The translations under genes were made by a program, and so were the position numbers. From Candidatus Aphodovivens avistercoris (GTDB taxonomy: Bacteria; Actinomycetota; Coriobacteriia; Coriobacteriales; Eggerthellaceae), in assembly GCA_018710945.1 (NCBI GenBank), contig DVIW01000004.1, forward strand, positions 62,001 through 126,000: a stretch of 64,000 bases of DNA. Reading direction: 5' to 3'. Shown here piece by piece: positions 8,751 to 18,159 of this stretch. The notes beneath the pieces are model-generated. The model ran no database searches and was not told the DNA's origin. It was given only the letters and a program-made list of their open reading frames with translations. How positions within the stretch are numbered: the stretch's first letter is position 1; every line of letters begins with the position of its first letter.

Positions 8751-11264
8751 TTACGCGTCCTCGTTTCTCGCGGCACATGCTACCACAGCCTGGCCGTAGG
8801 AAACGCAGCCATCGTTGGGCGGCAGATCGCGGTTGACGGCCACCGTGAACCCCTCGGCCTCCAGCGCCGCCAGCACGTGCTCTGCAAGGTAGCGGTTCAT
8901 GAACACGCCGCCGGACAGCGCCACTATCTGGATGCCGTACAGCGCGCGGCACAGCTGGGCCGCATCGAGCATCACCTGGACGAACGCGTCATGGAAGCGC
9001 CGGGCTATGACGCCGGCGGGAACGCCGGCCGCCTTGTCGTCCAGCAGCGCCGTGAACGCCGGGGCCGCGTCCAGCAGCAGCACCGAGGTGTCCTGCGCCG
9101 TGCTTTCGGGCGTGGCGGTGTTCTTGACCACCTCGATGCGGTAGCGCGCAGCGGCGTCCGCATCGACCTCGGCAGCGGTGCCCGCGTCGGCGCTGCAGCC
9201 GAACGCGGGGTCGGTGATCGCCGCCTCCAGCAGGATGGCCGGCTCGCCCTCGTAGGCGGCCTGCGTGCAGATGCCCAGAAGCGCGCTGGCGGCGTCGAAC
9301 AGCCGGCCCGCCGACGAGGTGTAGGGCGTGTTCAAGCCGCGGTCGATCATGCGGTCGCACACCTGCGCCGCCTCGTCGCCCAGCGCAGCCAGGGCCTCGG
9401 CCGCGCCGGGATGCTCCAGCAGGTCGAACTCCCACAGCACGCCGTAAGCCATGCGCAGCGGGTGCTTGACCGCCGCCGCCCCGCCAGGCATGGGCACGTA
9501 GGCCAGGTTGGCAAAGCGCTCGAACGCCTGGCGGTTGGCCAGCAGCACCTCGCCGCCCCAGATGGCGCCGTCGGCCCCATAGCCCGTACCGTCGAAGGCG
9601 ATGCCGCACACAGCCTCGTCCAGGCTGTTCTCGCCCAGCACCGAGGCGATGTGCGCATGGTGGTGCTGCACCTCGACCAGCGGCAGCCCGTGCTTTTCCG
9701 CCTGCTCGCGCGCCCACTTCGCGGAAAGGTACTCGGGGTGCCGATCGCAGGCCAGCCGCACGGGGCGAAGCTGGAACAGCTTGGCGTAGCGCTGCTTCGC
9801 CTCAAGCCAGGCGTCAAACGCATCCGCGTTCTCCAAGTCGCCAACGTGCTGCGACACGAACGCCTCGGCTCCGCCGCCGCCCGCGCGCACAAGCGCGAAC
9901 GTGCTCTTCTGCTCAGGACCGACGGCCAAAAGGGCCGGAGCAAGACTGCCTTCCCCTTCGAGAGTTTCCGCAGCGGCGGCCGACCCGTCCGGCAGCGCCC
10001 CTCCTACCGAAAGCGGCGCCGGAGCGAAGCCCCGTGCGCGACGGATCATCTGCACGGCGTCGCCGACCGAGCCAGCGCGGATGACGCGCGCCACCGAGTC
10101 GTCGTAGCGCGCCAGGATGGGGCGGTCGTTGCCCAAAAACGCATCGGCCACCGCGCCCAGGCGCGCGTAGGCCTCGGCGTCGTCGGTGACGATGGGCTCG
10201 TCGTGGAGGTTGCCCGAGGTCATCACGAGCATGGACGGCAGCGCCGCCTCGGGCGCGCCCTCCGCGGCGCGCGCGGCGGCGAAGTCGTGCAGCAGCAGGT
10301 GCTGCACGGGCGTGCAGGGCAGCATCACGCCCAGCTCGGGCAGCCGGTCGGCCACGCCGGAGGCCAGCGGGACGCCGGGCTTCTTCCGCAGCAGCACGAT
10401 GGGGCGCTGCGGACCCTCCAGCAGGCGGCGCTCGGCGTCGTTCATCTCGCACACCTGCGCCGCGTCGTCGGCGGAGGCCATCATGACGGCGAACGCCTTG
10501 CCCTCGCGGCGCTTGCGAGCGCGCAGCCGCTCCACCGCCTGCGCGTTCGCCGCGTCGCAGACCAGGTGGAAGCCGCCGAGCCCCTTCACCGCCACGATGC
10601 CGCCCGCGCGCAGCAGCTGCACCGCGCGTGAGAAGAGGGCGTCGCTTTCCTCGCGGGTGCGGCCCCATTCCACGGCGTCCCCGTCCGCCTCCTTCCACGA
10701 AACGTGCGGCCCGCAGGAAAAGCACGCGTCGGGCTGGGCGTGGAAGCGGCGGTCGGCCGGGTCGGCGTACTCGGCTGCGCACTCCGGGCACATCGCGAAG
10801 CCCTTCATGGAGGTGGCGGGACGGTCGTAGGGCAGTGCGTCGATGATGGTGAAGCGCGGCCCGCAGTTGGTGCAGTTCACGAACGGGTAGCGGTAGCGCC
10901 TGTCGGCCGGATCGAACAGCTCGCGCAGGCAATCGTCGCAGGTGGCAAGATCGGGCGAGACAAGCGTCGTCTCCTTCTGCGCCGCGTCGTCGGAGAAGCG
11001 GATCTCGAAACCCTCGCAGCCTTCAAGCGGCACTTCCTTCATCTCGATCTCGCGCACCTGCGCGGCCGCCGGGGCGTTCTCCGACAGCTCGATGACGAAG
11101 GCGTCCAGAAGCTGCGGCTCGCCTTCCGCATGGATGCTCACGCCGTCCACCGCGTTCAGCACCCAGCCGCTTATCACGTTGCGCCGCGCCGCGCGGTACA
11201 CGAAGGGGCGGAAGCCCACCCCCTGCACCACGCCCGTCACATGGATGTCCAGCGCCTCGATCAT
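8751..11264 (-). CDS. hypF: Carbamoyltransferase HypF
   Basis: The product is 837 aa. The domain order is canonical. An acylphosphatase-like domain comes first (VTGVVQGVGFRPFVYRAA, about residues 8-25). Two zinc fingers with paired CxxC motifs follow (CDDCLRELF, CTNCGP, CPECAAEY, CFSCGP), then a YrdC-like domain (GGIVAVKGLGGFHLVCDA) and a Kae1-like domain with the metal-binding VEVQHHHAHIASV. HypF transfers the carbamoyl group that becomes cyanide to HypE. ATG 11264 has GGGGAGG upstream. hypE, hypA and hypB must lie elsewhere. Confidence 0.96.
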   Translation of the reverse strand: MIEALDIHVTGVVQGVGFRPFVYRAARRNVISGWVLNAVDGVSIHAEGEPQLLDAFVIELSENAPAAAQVREIEMKEVPLEGCEGFEIRFSDDAAQKETTLVSPDLATCDDCLRELFDPADRRYRYPFVNCTNCGPRFTIIDALPYDRPATSMKGFAMCPECAAEYADPADRRFHAQPDACFSCGPHVSWKEADGDAVEWGRTREESDALFSRAVQLLRAGGIVAVKGLGGFHLVCDAANAQAVERLRARKRREGKAFAVMMASADDAAQVCEMNDAERRLLEGPQRPIVLLRKKPGVPLASGVADRLPELGVMLPCTPVQHLLLHDFAAARAAEGAPEAALPSMLVMTSGNLHDEPIVTDDAEAYARLGAVADAFLGNDRPILARYDDSVARVIRAGSVGDAVQMIRRARGFAPAPLSVGGALPDGSAAAAETLEGEGSLAPALLAVGPEQKSTFALVRAGGGGAEAFVSQHVGDLENADAFDAWLEAKQRYAKLFQLRPVRLACDRHPEYLSAKWAREQAEKHGLPLVEVQHHHAHIASVLGENSLDEAVCGIAFDGTGYGADGAIWGGEVLLANRQAFERFANLAYVPMPGGAAAVKHPLRMAYGVLWEFDLLEHPGAAEALAALGDEAAQVCDRMIDRGLNTPYTSSAGRLFDAASALLGICTQAAYEGEPAILLEAAITDPAFGCSADAGTAAEVDADAAARYRIEVVKNTATPESTAQDTSVLLLDAAPAFTALLDDKAAGVPAGVIARRFHDAFVQVMLDAAQLCRALYGIQIVALSGGVFMNRYLAEHVLAALEAEGFTVAVNRDLPPNDGCVSYGQAVVACAARNEDA

Positions 11265-11333
11265 GCGCCTCCCCTTTCTTTCGACACGGCCGCCGGCCCT
11301 CGCCGGCCTTCGCCGTCCACACGCCGCCAGCCA

Positions 11334-11373
11334 GAAGGGCCCAGACACCGGAGGTTCGGCGCCTGGGCCCTTC
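11334..11373 (-). terminator. Terminator of pgi
   Basis: A perfect 11-bp stem (GAAGGGCCCAG, 11334-11344, with 11363-11373) starts 25 bp after the pgi stop and before hypF. It lacks a long T-run. Confidence 0.65.
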
Positions 11374-11397
11374 GCAGCGTCGAGCGGATGCGCGCCG

Positions 11398-13104
11398 TCA
11401 GGCGCGGGTTTCCAGCACCGAGTTGATGATCTCCGACAGCGCGCGGATGGTAACGCTGGAGTTGTCGGGCAGGTGCAGGTGCACGCAGCGGCGGCCGCGC
11501 GCCGCCAGCGTCAGCAGGTCGCCCTCCGCCTGGGCCTTCGCCAGCGTGCCGAGGCTTTCCGCCTCCTGGCCCAGCGGGATGTCCTTCAGCTCGTCGGCCG
11601 ACAGGATGAGGAACACGCCCGAGTTCGGCCCGCCCTTCTGCAGCTGGCCGGTGGAGTGCAGGTAGCGCGGCCCCACTTCCAAACACGACGCCACGCCGCG
11701 CTTGTCGGCCACGCCGTGGCGGATGGCCTCCAGCGCCTCGCGGCGCCCCTCGCCCGTGAACGGCAGAAACGCGTTCAGCGCAAAGTAGTCGCCCGGCTGG
11801 ATGCTGTTCATCAGGGCGCGCAGGGCGCTCAGGATGTCGGTGCAGTCTTTGAAGCACGGCGACAGGCGCACCTCGGCCTGGCCCATGTGCACGTCGCCGA
11901 AGAAGTCCTGCACGAAGTCGGGCTCGGGGTGGCCGTTGCGCAGGATGTCCAGCACGGCTTCCTTCGCCGACGCCACGTCGGGCTGGTCGAAGGGGCACAC
12001 CTTCATCAGGTAGCCGCACATCGCGATGGCGTACTCCCACATCACGAAGTGCTCCGGCAGCTCTTCCACCGAGTTGATGCGGTAGTTCGCGCGCGGAATG
12101 GCGGGGTCGATGTAGGACAGGCTCATCTCGAAGTTGTGGCGCTCGTCCCACAGGTCGTTCTTGGTCTGGTACATCACCACGGTGCGGTCGCCGGGGTCCT
12201 TCGTCAGCAGCAGCGAATCGATCTCGATGTTGGGCAGGATGCCCTGGCCGTGTTTGCCCAGGCTCTCGGCCACCAGCTGCTCGATCCACAGGCCCAGAAC
12301 GCGGCCGCGCTTCTGCGTGAGGAACGAGAACTTGTTGCGGCGCGCCAGGTAGTTATCGTAGAGGAACGCCGCCAGGCAGATGGCCGGGTTGTCGATGGCG
12401 TCCTCGCTGCAGGCGCGTTCGGCCTCGGCGCCGTGCGCGATGAACTCCTTCAGGTCGATGCCCACCAGCGCCGCTGGCACCAGGCCGAACACGGTGAGCG
12501 CCGAGAAGCGACCGCCGACAGACGGCTCGCCCAGAAACACCTTGCGCCAGCCCTCTTCGCGGGCCTGCCGCTCCAGGTCGGAACCGGGGTCGGTGATGGC
12601 AACCAAATGCTTGACGAATTCCTCTTCGGACATCTCCTCGGCAACGGCGTCGCGCACCGCGCGCAGCATCAGCCGCGGCTCGATGGTGCCGCCGCTCTTC
12701 GACGAGATGACGAACAGGGTGGTCTTCGGGTTGATCTCCGACAGCATGGCGCGCACGCGCACGGGAGAGTCGGAATCGATGGTGCGGAACTTGATGAGCG
12801 AGGAATCGGCCTTGTTGTACTTCGTGATGGTCATGGGCGCCTGGGTAGAGCCGCCCTGACCGATGAGCACGACCGTCTTGAGGCCCTGCGCGATGATCTC
12901 GTCCGCGAACTCCTGGATCTCTTCCAGCGGGTAGGGCGGATTGGACGCAAGGTCGGTCCACCCCATGTAGTGCTCGGCGCAGGCGCGCGCCTCGTCGGAG
13001 AAGTCGTACACGCTGGCATCCTTCGCATGGATGCGGCTGGCGATGCACTCCTTCACCAACGTCTTGGCCGAGGGGTAGAGCTTTTCCGTATCGTTGGTAA
13101 GCAT
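11398..13104 (-). CDS. pgi: Glucose-6-phosphate isomerase
   Basis: The product is 568 aa. It shows the sugar-isomerase folds with VVLIGQGGSTQAPM and the phosphate-binding FVISSKSGGTIEPRLM, plus the second SIS domain with FLTQKRGRVLGLWIEQLVAESLGKHG split across its helices. It interconverts glucose-6-phosphate and fructose-6-phosphate. I chose ATG 13104 with AGAAGG upstream. A GTG ten codons earlier is possible. The sequence resembles the PGI domain of transaldolase/PGI fusions more than the E. coli enzyme. It appears monocistronic. Confidence 0.88.
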   Translation of the reverse strand: MLTNDTEKLYPSAKTLVKECIASRIHAKDASVYDFSDEARACAEHYMGWTDLASNPPYPLEEIQEFADEIIAQGLKTVVLIGQGGSTQAPMTITKYNKADSSLIKFRTIDSDSPVRVRAMLSEINPKTTLFVISSKSGGTIEPRLMLRAVRDAVAEEMSEEEFVKHLVAITDPGSDLERQAREEGWRKVFLGEPSVGGRFSALTVFGLVPAALVGIDLKEFIAHGAEAERACSEDAIDNPAICLAAFLYDNYLARRNKFSFLTQKRGRVLGLWIEQLVAESLGKHGQGILPNIEIDSLLLTKDPGDRTVVMYQTKNDLWDERHNFEMSLSYIDPAIPRANYRINSVEELPEHFVMWEYAIAMCGYLMKVCPFDQPDVASAKEAVLDILRNGHPEPDFVQDFFGDVHMGQAEVRLSPCFKDCTDILSALRALMNSIQPGDYFALNAFLPFTGEGRREALEAIRHGVADKRGVASCLEVGPRYLHSTGQLQKGGPNSGVFLILSADELKDIPLGQEAESLGTLAKAQAEGDLLTLAARGRRCVHLHLPDNSSVTIRALSEIINSVLETRA

Positions 13105-13302
13105 GATGCCTTCTTTTGCCAAAGTAGGGGTCACGTAACGCCCATTTTAGCAAAGGCATGCAGAGGCCGCGCACGCGGCGCACGTATATGGCAATGTTGT
13201 GGACGGGCGCGGCGCCCAGCGGCGGGCGGCGCGCACGGCGAAAACGCAGGCGCGCAACAGGGGCCCGCGGGCGCTACCCGACGCGGTAGGCGAAAACGCG
13301 GG

Positions 13303-14016
13303 CTAAATGCCGAGCGCCTTCTTCAGGGCCGAAACGCGACGGCGCGACACGGGGATCTTGTCCTCCACACCGTTGAGCGTGAGCAACAGCGTGCCACCGG
13401 GAACCGATTCCACCTCGTCCACCATCGACAGGTTCACCAAATAGCCGCGGTGCACGCGGAAGAAGCCGTGGCCGTCCAGGCGCTTCTCCAGCTGGGCCAG
13501 ACTGACCGTGGAGAAGTAGCGGTCGGTGTCGGTCTGCAGGTAGGCGTAGTCGTCGCGCGCCATGACGAAGCGAATCTTGTCGATGCCGATGAGGATCTTC
13601 TTGCCGCCCTTCTCCACCGGGATGCGCTCGGACTTCTGAGCCTGCAGATGCAGCGACACGTGCTCGCGCACGCGGGTGATGGCCTGGGCCAGCCGCTCGC
13701 TTTCCACGGGCTTCACCAGGTAGTCGATGGCATGGACCTTGAAGGCGTCCAGCGCATACTCGCTGTAGGCGGTCACGAACACCACGGCGGGCGGGAACTT
13801 GAGGTGCTGCAGCGCGTCGGCCAGCTGAAGGCCGGTGGCCTCCGGCATGTTGATGTCCAGGAACATCACGTCGCAGGGATATTCCTTCAGCTTCTCGATG
13901 GCCTCACGCACGCTGGCCGCCTCGGCGACGACCTCCGTCTGGCCCAGCTCGTCAAGCAGGAACCGCAATTCAGAACGGGCAGGCGCCTCATCGTCGACGA
14001 TCATCGCTTTAAGCAC
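13303..14016 (-). CDS. LytTR-family response regulator, no partner kinase nearby
   Basis: The product is 237 aa. The receiver domain (residues 1-120) has the acidic pair DD at 8-9, the phosphoacceptor Asp54 in MFLDINMP, and the Lys in YLVKPVES. The LytTR DNA-binding domain fills residues 135-237 (FVMARDDYAYLQTD, FFRVHRGYLVNLSMV). Translation most likely starts at GTG 14016, seven bases after AAGGAGG. Longer frames lack such a site. LytTR regulators usually pair with a 5TM or 6TM histidine kinase, but none is adjacent. A good -10 box (TATAAT) lies 44 bp upstream. Confidence 0.9.
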   Translation of the reverse strand: MLKAMIVDDEAPARSELRFLLDELGQTEVVAEAASVREAIEKLKEYPCDVMFLDINMPEATGLQLADALQHLKFPPAVVFVTAYSEYALDAFKVHAIDYLVKPVESERLAQAITRVREHVSLHLQAQKSERIPVEKGGKKILIGIDKIRFVMARDDYAYLQTDTDRYFSTVSLAQLEKRLDGHGFFRVHRGYLVNLSMVDEVESVPGGTLLLTLNGVEDKIPVSRRRVSALKKALGI

Positions 14017-14059
14017 GGGAACCTCCTTGTGCCGAACCCCGTGGTACTGTAACGGTGCC

Positions 14060-14065
14060 ATTATA
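14060..14065 (-). promoter_or_regulatory. -10 box of the LytTR regulator gene
   Basis: A consensus TATAAT on the minus strand gives a leader of about 37 nt. No convincing -35 box is visible. Confidence 0.5.
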
Positions 14066-14300
14066 CGGCAAGGAGACGCGCGTGGAAGCACGCAGCGGCA
14101 ACTAGTTGCCGCGATTTAACCGAACGCGAACCGGCGATCGGTCGCCCTGCCGGGTCGAGCGGTCGGAATGGGACGGCGAGCGGCGAATCCACTGCATCGG
14201 CGGGGCTCGCCGCAGGAGCCGCGCTCCGCCCAGGCGGCACCCGGCCGAAGCTCCCCGGACGCCGCAAGCCGCCGCCCGAGTCGCGCCCCCTTAAACGCAA

Positions 14301-14329
14301 ACGGGAAGGAGCGCAACGCCCCTTCCCGT
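14301..14329 (-). terminator. Terminator of the PepV-like gene
   Basis: A 9-bp stem (ACGGGAAGG, 14301-14309, with 14321-14329) is followed on the minus strand by TTGCGTTTAAG, 27 bp after the stop. Confidence 0.65.
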
Positions 14330-14356
14330 CCGAAACCGCACCGCTGCGCAGTCAGC

Positions 14357-15775
14357 CTAGAACTCGATGCGCATCAGCTTCTCGAGCGTCAGCACGTAGA
14401 TGCGGAACGCATCCTTCAACAGCTGTTCGCCCACGCCCTCGTCGGGGCCGTGCATGCCGCCCACCCAAGCGGGGTTTTCCACCCACGACTTCTCGGGGCC
14501 GAAGCTGGCGGCATTGCTGAAGTGGCGCGCGTAGGTGCCGCCGCCCTCGGTGAACAGCTTCGCGTCCTCGCCGGTGGCCTCGTTGTAGGCGCGCAGCAGC
14601 GCCTGGATGACCGGCGACTCCGGATCCATGAGGAACGGCGGGTCGATGCGGCCTGCGCGGTAGGTGCAGCCGGCCTCCTGCGCGGCGGCGCTCACCTTCG
14701 CGGTGATCTCGTCGGCCGTGGTGGAGGTGGGGAAGCGGCTGTCGAGCGACTGGATGAAGCGCCCGCCTTCGGTGCGGATGGTGCCCGCCACCACGGTCAG
14801 CGCCCCGAAGTGCTCATCGGCGCAGGCCAGTCCCAGGCCGCTGCCGTCGGTATGCGCGATGAGGCGCTGGTCCAGCTCCAAAAACGCGCGCTCGGCATCG
14901 GTGCACAGGCCGTTTGCCAGCAGGTAGTCCACCACCACGCCGATAGCGTTGACGCCCGCCTCCGGCGTGGACGCGTGCGCGTTCTTGCCCGCGCCCTCGA
15001 TGCGCGCCAGGCCCTCGCCCGCCGCGCTCACCGTCACGCCCGCAGCCGCCGGCAGCGCCGCAGCGTCCGCGCGCACGATGGCATGCGCCTGGCCGGGCAC
15101 CGCGTTGGTGGCCACGCCGCCTTCAAACTCCATGATGCGGCCGTCGGGCTGCACCGGCGCCTCGATGAAGCCGTCGTAGAGGCCCTTCTCGCCGTAGCAC
15201 ACGGGGAATTCCGCATCGGGCGTGAACAGGAACAGCGGGTCGGCGAAGCGCTCGCGGTAGTATTCCACGTCGCCCATGCCCGTTTCCTCGTTGGCGCCGA
15301 ACAGAAAGCGCACCGTGTAGGGGAAGCGCTCGGCCCGGCCGGCATCCTGCAGGTCCTTCCAGAACTTCACGGCGTGCAGCGCCACGACGCTGGGGCCCTT
15401 GTCGTCGATGACACCGCGCCCGAGCAGGTAGCCGTCCTTGCGCGTGACCTGGTACGGCGGGAACGTCCAGCCCGGGCCGGCGAGCACCACGTCGATGTGG
15501 CCGATGATGCCGATCTGCCCGTCGGTTTCGCCCGGCAGCTCGGCGTAGCCCAGGTAGCCGTCCACGTCGTGCGTCTCGAAACCCATTTCCTGCGCCATGC
15601 CCAGCGCCGTGTCAAGCGCCTCGCGCGGGCCGGGGCCGAAGGGAGCGCCTGCGGCGGCCTTGCTCTTGTCCTCGACGCTTTCTATGCGCACCAGCGCGTC
15701 GATGTCGGCCACCATCTGGTCCCAATGGGCGTCCAGGTAGCCGTCGATAGCGCGGTTGATCTGGTCTTGCTCCAT
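14357..15775 (-). CDS. pepV: M20-family dipeptidase, PepV/Sapep type
   Basis: The product is 472 aa. It shows the metal-binding GHIDVVLAGPGWTFPPY, the bridging Asp in GRGVIDDKGPSVVALHAV, and the catalytic Glu pair in FLFGANEETGMGDVEYY. These are signatures of the Xaa-His dipeptidase PepV. A dimerisation lid domain and a C-terminal TEGGGTYARHF with the last His ligand follow. It is a cytosolic zinc enzyme that cleaves short peptides. ATG 15775 has AGGAGG upstream. It diverges from the DUF523 gene and has its own terminator. Confidence 0.9.
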   Translation of the reverse strand: MEQDQINRAIDGYLDAHWDQMVADIDALVRIESVEDKSKAAAGAPFGPGPREALDTALGMAQEMGFETHDVDGYLGYAELPGETDGQIGIIGHIDVVLAGPGWTFPPYQVTRKDGYLLGRGVIDDKGPSVVALHAVKFWKDLQDAGRAERFPYTVRFLFGANEETGMGDVEYYRERFADPLFLFTPDAEFPVCYGEKGLYDGFIEAPVQPDGRIMEFEGGVATNAVPGQAHAIVRADAAALPAAAGVTVSAAGEGLARIEGAGKNAHASTPEAGVNAIGVVVDYLLANGLCTDAERAFLELDQRLIAHTDGSGLGLACADEHFGALTVVAGTIRTEGGRFIQSLDSRFPTSTTADEITAKVSAAAQEAGCTYRAGRIDPPFLMDPESPVIQALLRAYNEATGEDAKLFTEGGGTYARHFSNAASFGPEKSWVENPAWVGGMHGPDEGVGEQLLKDAFRIYVLTLEKLMRIEF

Positions 15776-16008
15776 GCTCTGCCTCCTGTTCGGTCTCTTC
15801 GGTCGGTCGGGCGAAGCGCGGCGCGTCCGCCGGCGGCGCACCTTTGCGCGGAAGCGCACGGATGCGGACGAGCGGGGCCTGCCGCAGCGGCGTGCTGTCC
15901 GCAGCGCGCCCGGCCGGTTCTCGATTCGCACCATTATGCGCCAACCGGGTTAGAATTGCGGAGCGCGTCGGCACGCATCGCCAGAAAGCCACGAAGATCG
16001 GAGTGCCC

Positions 16009-16464
16009 GTGAACATCGCCGTGAGCGCCTGCCTGCTGGGCGAGGAATGCCGCTACGACGGCACCGCCCGCCCCTGTCCCGCCGTCCAAGCGCTGGCGGC
16101 GCAGCACGCGCTGGTGGCCGTCTGCCCCGAGGCGATGGGCGGACTGCCCACGCCGCGCCCGCCCCACGAGATCGTGCGCGATGGCGACGGCGAGCGCGTG
16201 GTCGATGCAACGGGCCGCGACGGCACGGAGCGCTTCCGCGAGGGTGCGCGCGTCGCGCTGTCGCTCGCGCAGGAGCACGCCTGCGAGCTGGCGGTTCTAA
16301 AGTCGAAGAGCCCCTCGTGCGGCAGCAGGCGCGTCTACGACGGCACGTTCAGCGGCACGCTGACGGAAGGCTGGGGCGTGGCAGCGCGGCTGTTCCGCGA
16401 CGCCGGCATCCGCGTGCTGGACGAAGACGCCCCTGAACTGGCCGCCCTGGCGGAAAAGGCGTAA
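16009..16464 (+). CDS. DUF523 family protein
   Basis: The product is 151 aa. It has the DUF523 signatures SACLLGEECRYDG near the start, CPEAMGGLPTPRPP, and LKSKSPSCGSRRVYDG. The invariant cysteines suggest a metal or cofactor site, but the function is unknown. Translation probably begins at GTG 16009 with GGAG 5 nt upstream. GTG 16003 is an alternative. It stands alone, divergent from the dipeptidase. Confidence 0.85.
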   Translation: MNIAVSACLLGEECRYDGTARPCPAVQALAAQHALVAVCPEAMGGLPTPRPPHEIVRDGDGERVVDATGRDGTERFREGARVALSLAQEHACELAVLKSKSPSCGSRRVYDGTFSGTLTEGWGVAARLFRDAGIRVLDEDAPELAALAEKA

Positions 16465-16560
16465 GGGGCTGCGGAGCGCATCGGCCCGAACACGGGGCCA
16501 GTTGCCAAAGCAAGGCCGACTGCCGAACCCAGCGCAAGCTCGGACGTTTTTTGCGAAGTG

Positions 16561-16614
16561 AAAATTAGGAGTGTTGCTCCTGATTTTGACCGTTTTTCAC
16601 GCGTATGGGATAAT
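16561..16614 (+). promoter_or_regulatory. Promoter of the DUF4143-type ATPase gene with an overlapping palindrome
   Basis: TTGACC (16586-16591), a 17-bp spacer and GATAAT (16609-16614) form a strong sigma-70-type promoter. An imperfect inverted repeat at 16561-16587 (AAAATTAGGAG, 5-nt loop, CTCCTGATTTT) abuts and overlaps the -35 box. It could be an operator or the terminator of the DUF523 gene. Confidence 0.75.
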
Positions 16615-16640
16615 ACCCCCAACTCGGATAGGGGGCATTC

Positions 16641-17849
16641 GTGTACATCAACCGCGAAATCGAAACCACCATTCAGGAAATGCTCAGGCAATTCAAAGTC
16701 GTGCTCGTCACGGGTGCTCGCCAAGTCGGCAAGACTACCGTCTTGGAGAATTGCCTGAAGGACACCTTCTCGTATGCGACTCTGGAGAACCCCATCGAGG
16801 CCGCCAATGCGGAAAACGACTCGCTGCTGTTTTTCGAAACACACAGCCTGCCGCTCATCATCGACGAGATCCAACGAGTGCCGTCCCTGTTTCAGACGAC
16901 GAAATTCATCGTCGATCAGTCGAGCGATCGCGGGCAGATGGTCCTCATCGGCTCGCAAACCTATCACCTCATGAAGGGGGTCAGCGAATCGCTCGCAGGC
17001 AGAATCGGGATCATCGAAATGTCCGGGCTTTCCACAAGAGAGCTCATCGGGAGCACTCGCAACAACGGCCCTTACATCCCTCACGCGGTCGGCGCAGTCG
17101 AACGGCCTGGAAGCTTCGATCTTTGGGAACGCATTCAGCGCGGCTCGATGCCCGAGCTTTGTGCAAGCGACATACCCTGGGATCGCTTCTGGACCAGCTA
17201 TACCCAAGCGTATCTCGAGCGGGATGTGCGCGACCTTATCAACCTGAAAAACGAGAGCAAGTTCTACGACTTCATGGTTGCCGCCGCTGCTTGCTCTGGC
17301 CAGCTTTTCAACGCCTCCGACATCGCCAACGCCATAAACGTCGACTACAAGACCGTGCAGTCGTGGCTCTCCATCCTGCAAGCAAGCGGAATCGTCCGCC
17401 TTCTGCGCCCGTTCTGGCCCAACATCGGCAAGAGCCTCACCAAAACGCCCAAGCTCTACTTCATGGACACGGGGCTCATCTGCCATCTCACCCGATGGAC
17501 CACCCCCGACCAACTGCGCAACGGAGCCGTGGCGGGCCATGTGTTCGAGACGTTCGTCGTATCCGAGGTGCTGAAGAGCTACATGAACGCCGGCGCCAAC
17601 CTGCGCGACGTATGGTTCTACCGAGACACGAAGAAGCGCGAGATAGACCTCGTGATCCAAGAGGGCCGCATCCTTCACCCCGTGGAGGTCAAAACCGCCG
17701 CCACGGTCAAGGCCGATGCAATCAAGAACTTTAAATGCCTGGAAAGCATGGAGGGTTACGAGGTCGGTTTCGGACACGTCATCTGCCAGACGCCAGAACC
17801 GTATTACGTGACGAGAAACGTCCAAGCGATCCCCGTTTGGACCATATAG
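16641..17849 (+). CDS. ATP-binding protein of the AAA_14/DUF4143 family
   Basis: The product is 402 aa. The Walker A motif is VTGARQVGKTT (residues 22-32), the Walker B motif is LPLIIDEIQRVPSL (about 70-84), and QMVLIGSQ follows. The C-terminal half is the DUF4143 domain, with a winged-helix-like segment (DIANAINVDYKTVQSWLSILQ) and the nuclease-like RDTKKREIDLVIQEGRILHPVEVKT. Such ATPases are widespread, often mobile and of uncertain role. Translation starts at GTG 16641 after GGGGG. Its G+C content and codon use are visibly lower than those of its neighbours, and it sits next to a tRNA gene. Both are consistent with acquisition by transfer. Confidence 0.88.
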   Translation: MYINREIETTIQEMLRQFKVVLVTGARQVGKTTVLENCLKDTFSYATLENPIEAANAENDSLLFFETHSLPLIIDEIQRVPSLFQTTKFIVDQSSDRGQMVLIGSQTYHLMKGVSESLAGRIGIIEMSGLSTRELIGSTRNNGPYIPHAVGAVERPGSFDLWERIQRGSMPELCASDIPWDRFWTSYTQAYLERDVRDLINLKNESKFYDFMVAAAACSGQLFNASDIANAINVDYKTVQSWLSILQASGIVRLLRPFWPNIGKSLTKTPKLYFMDTGLICHLTRWTTPDQLRNGAVAGHVFETFVVSEVLKSYMNAGANLRDVWFYRDTKKREIDLVIQEGRILHPVEVKTAATVKADAIKNFKCLESMEGYEVGFGHVICQTPEPYYVTRNVQAIPVWTI

Positions 17850-17925
17850 GAGAGACGCACAAGGCTGGAGATCCGCGCAGGCAGGAACGTCCCGCCCACC
17901 TCATGCCGCCATGGGCCGAGCGCGT

Positions 17926-17954
17926 TTGCCGATGGCTGGGGGTTCCGGTATAAT
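17926..17954 (+). promoter_or_regulatory. Promoter of tRNA-Leu(CAA)
   Basis: TTGCCG (17926-17931), a 17-bp spacer and TATAAT (17949-17954) lie 10 bp before the tRNA. Confidence 0.85.
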
Positions 17955-17964
17955 GAGGCGTCGC

Positions 17965-18048
17965 GCCCGAGTGACGGAATGGCAGACGTGGCGGTCTCAA
18001 AAACCGTTGTCGAAAGACGTGCGAGTTCGACTCTCGCCTCGGGCACCA
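17965..18048 (+). tRNA. tRNA-Leu, anticodon CAA
   Basis: The acceptor stem GCCCGAG pairs with CTCGGGC. The anticodon loop is CTCAAAA between GCGGT and ACCGT. A long variable arm and encoded CCA are present, as expected for a class II leucine tRNA. It has its own promoter and terminator. Confidence 0.95.
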
Positions 18049-18057
18049 CGAAAAACC

Positions 18058-18092
18058 GCGGGCCGCTGGATCACCCAGCGGCCCGCTTTCGT
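18058..18092 (+). terminator. Terminator of tRNA-Leu(CAA)
   Basis: A perfect 12-bp stem (GCGGGCCGCTGG, 18058-18069, with 18075-18086) is followed by TTTCGTTTT. Confidence 0.92.
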
Positions 18093-18159
18093 TTTGCGGA
18101 TTGACGCCACGTCCAAGAAGAGACTGCCTGAGTGCCGCCCCGCGCGGCTGCGACGTCGG

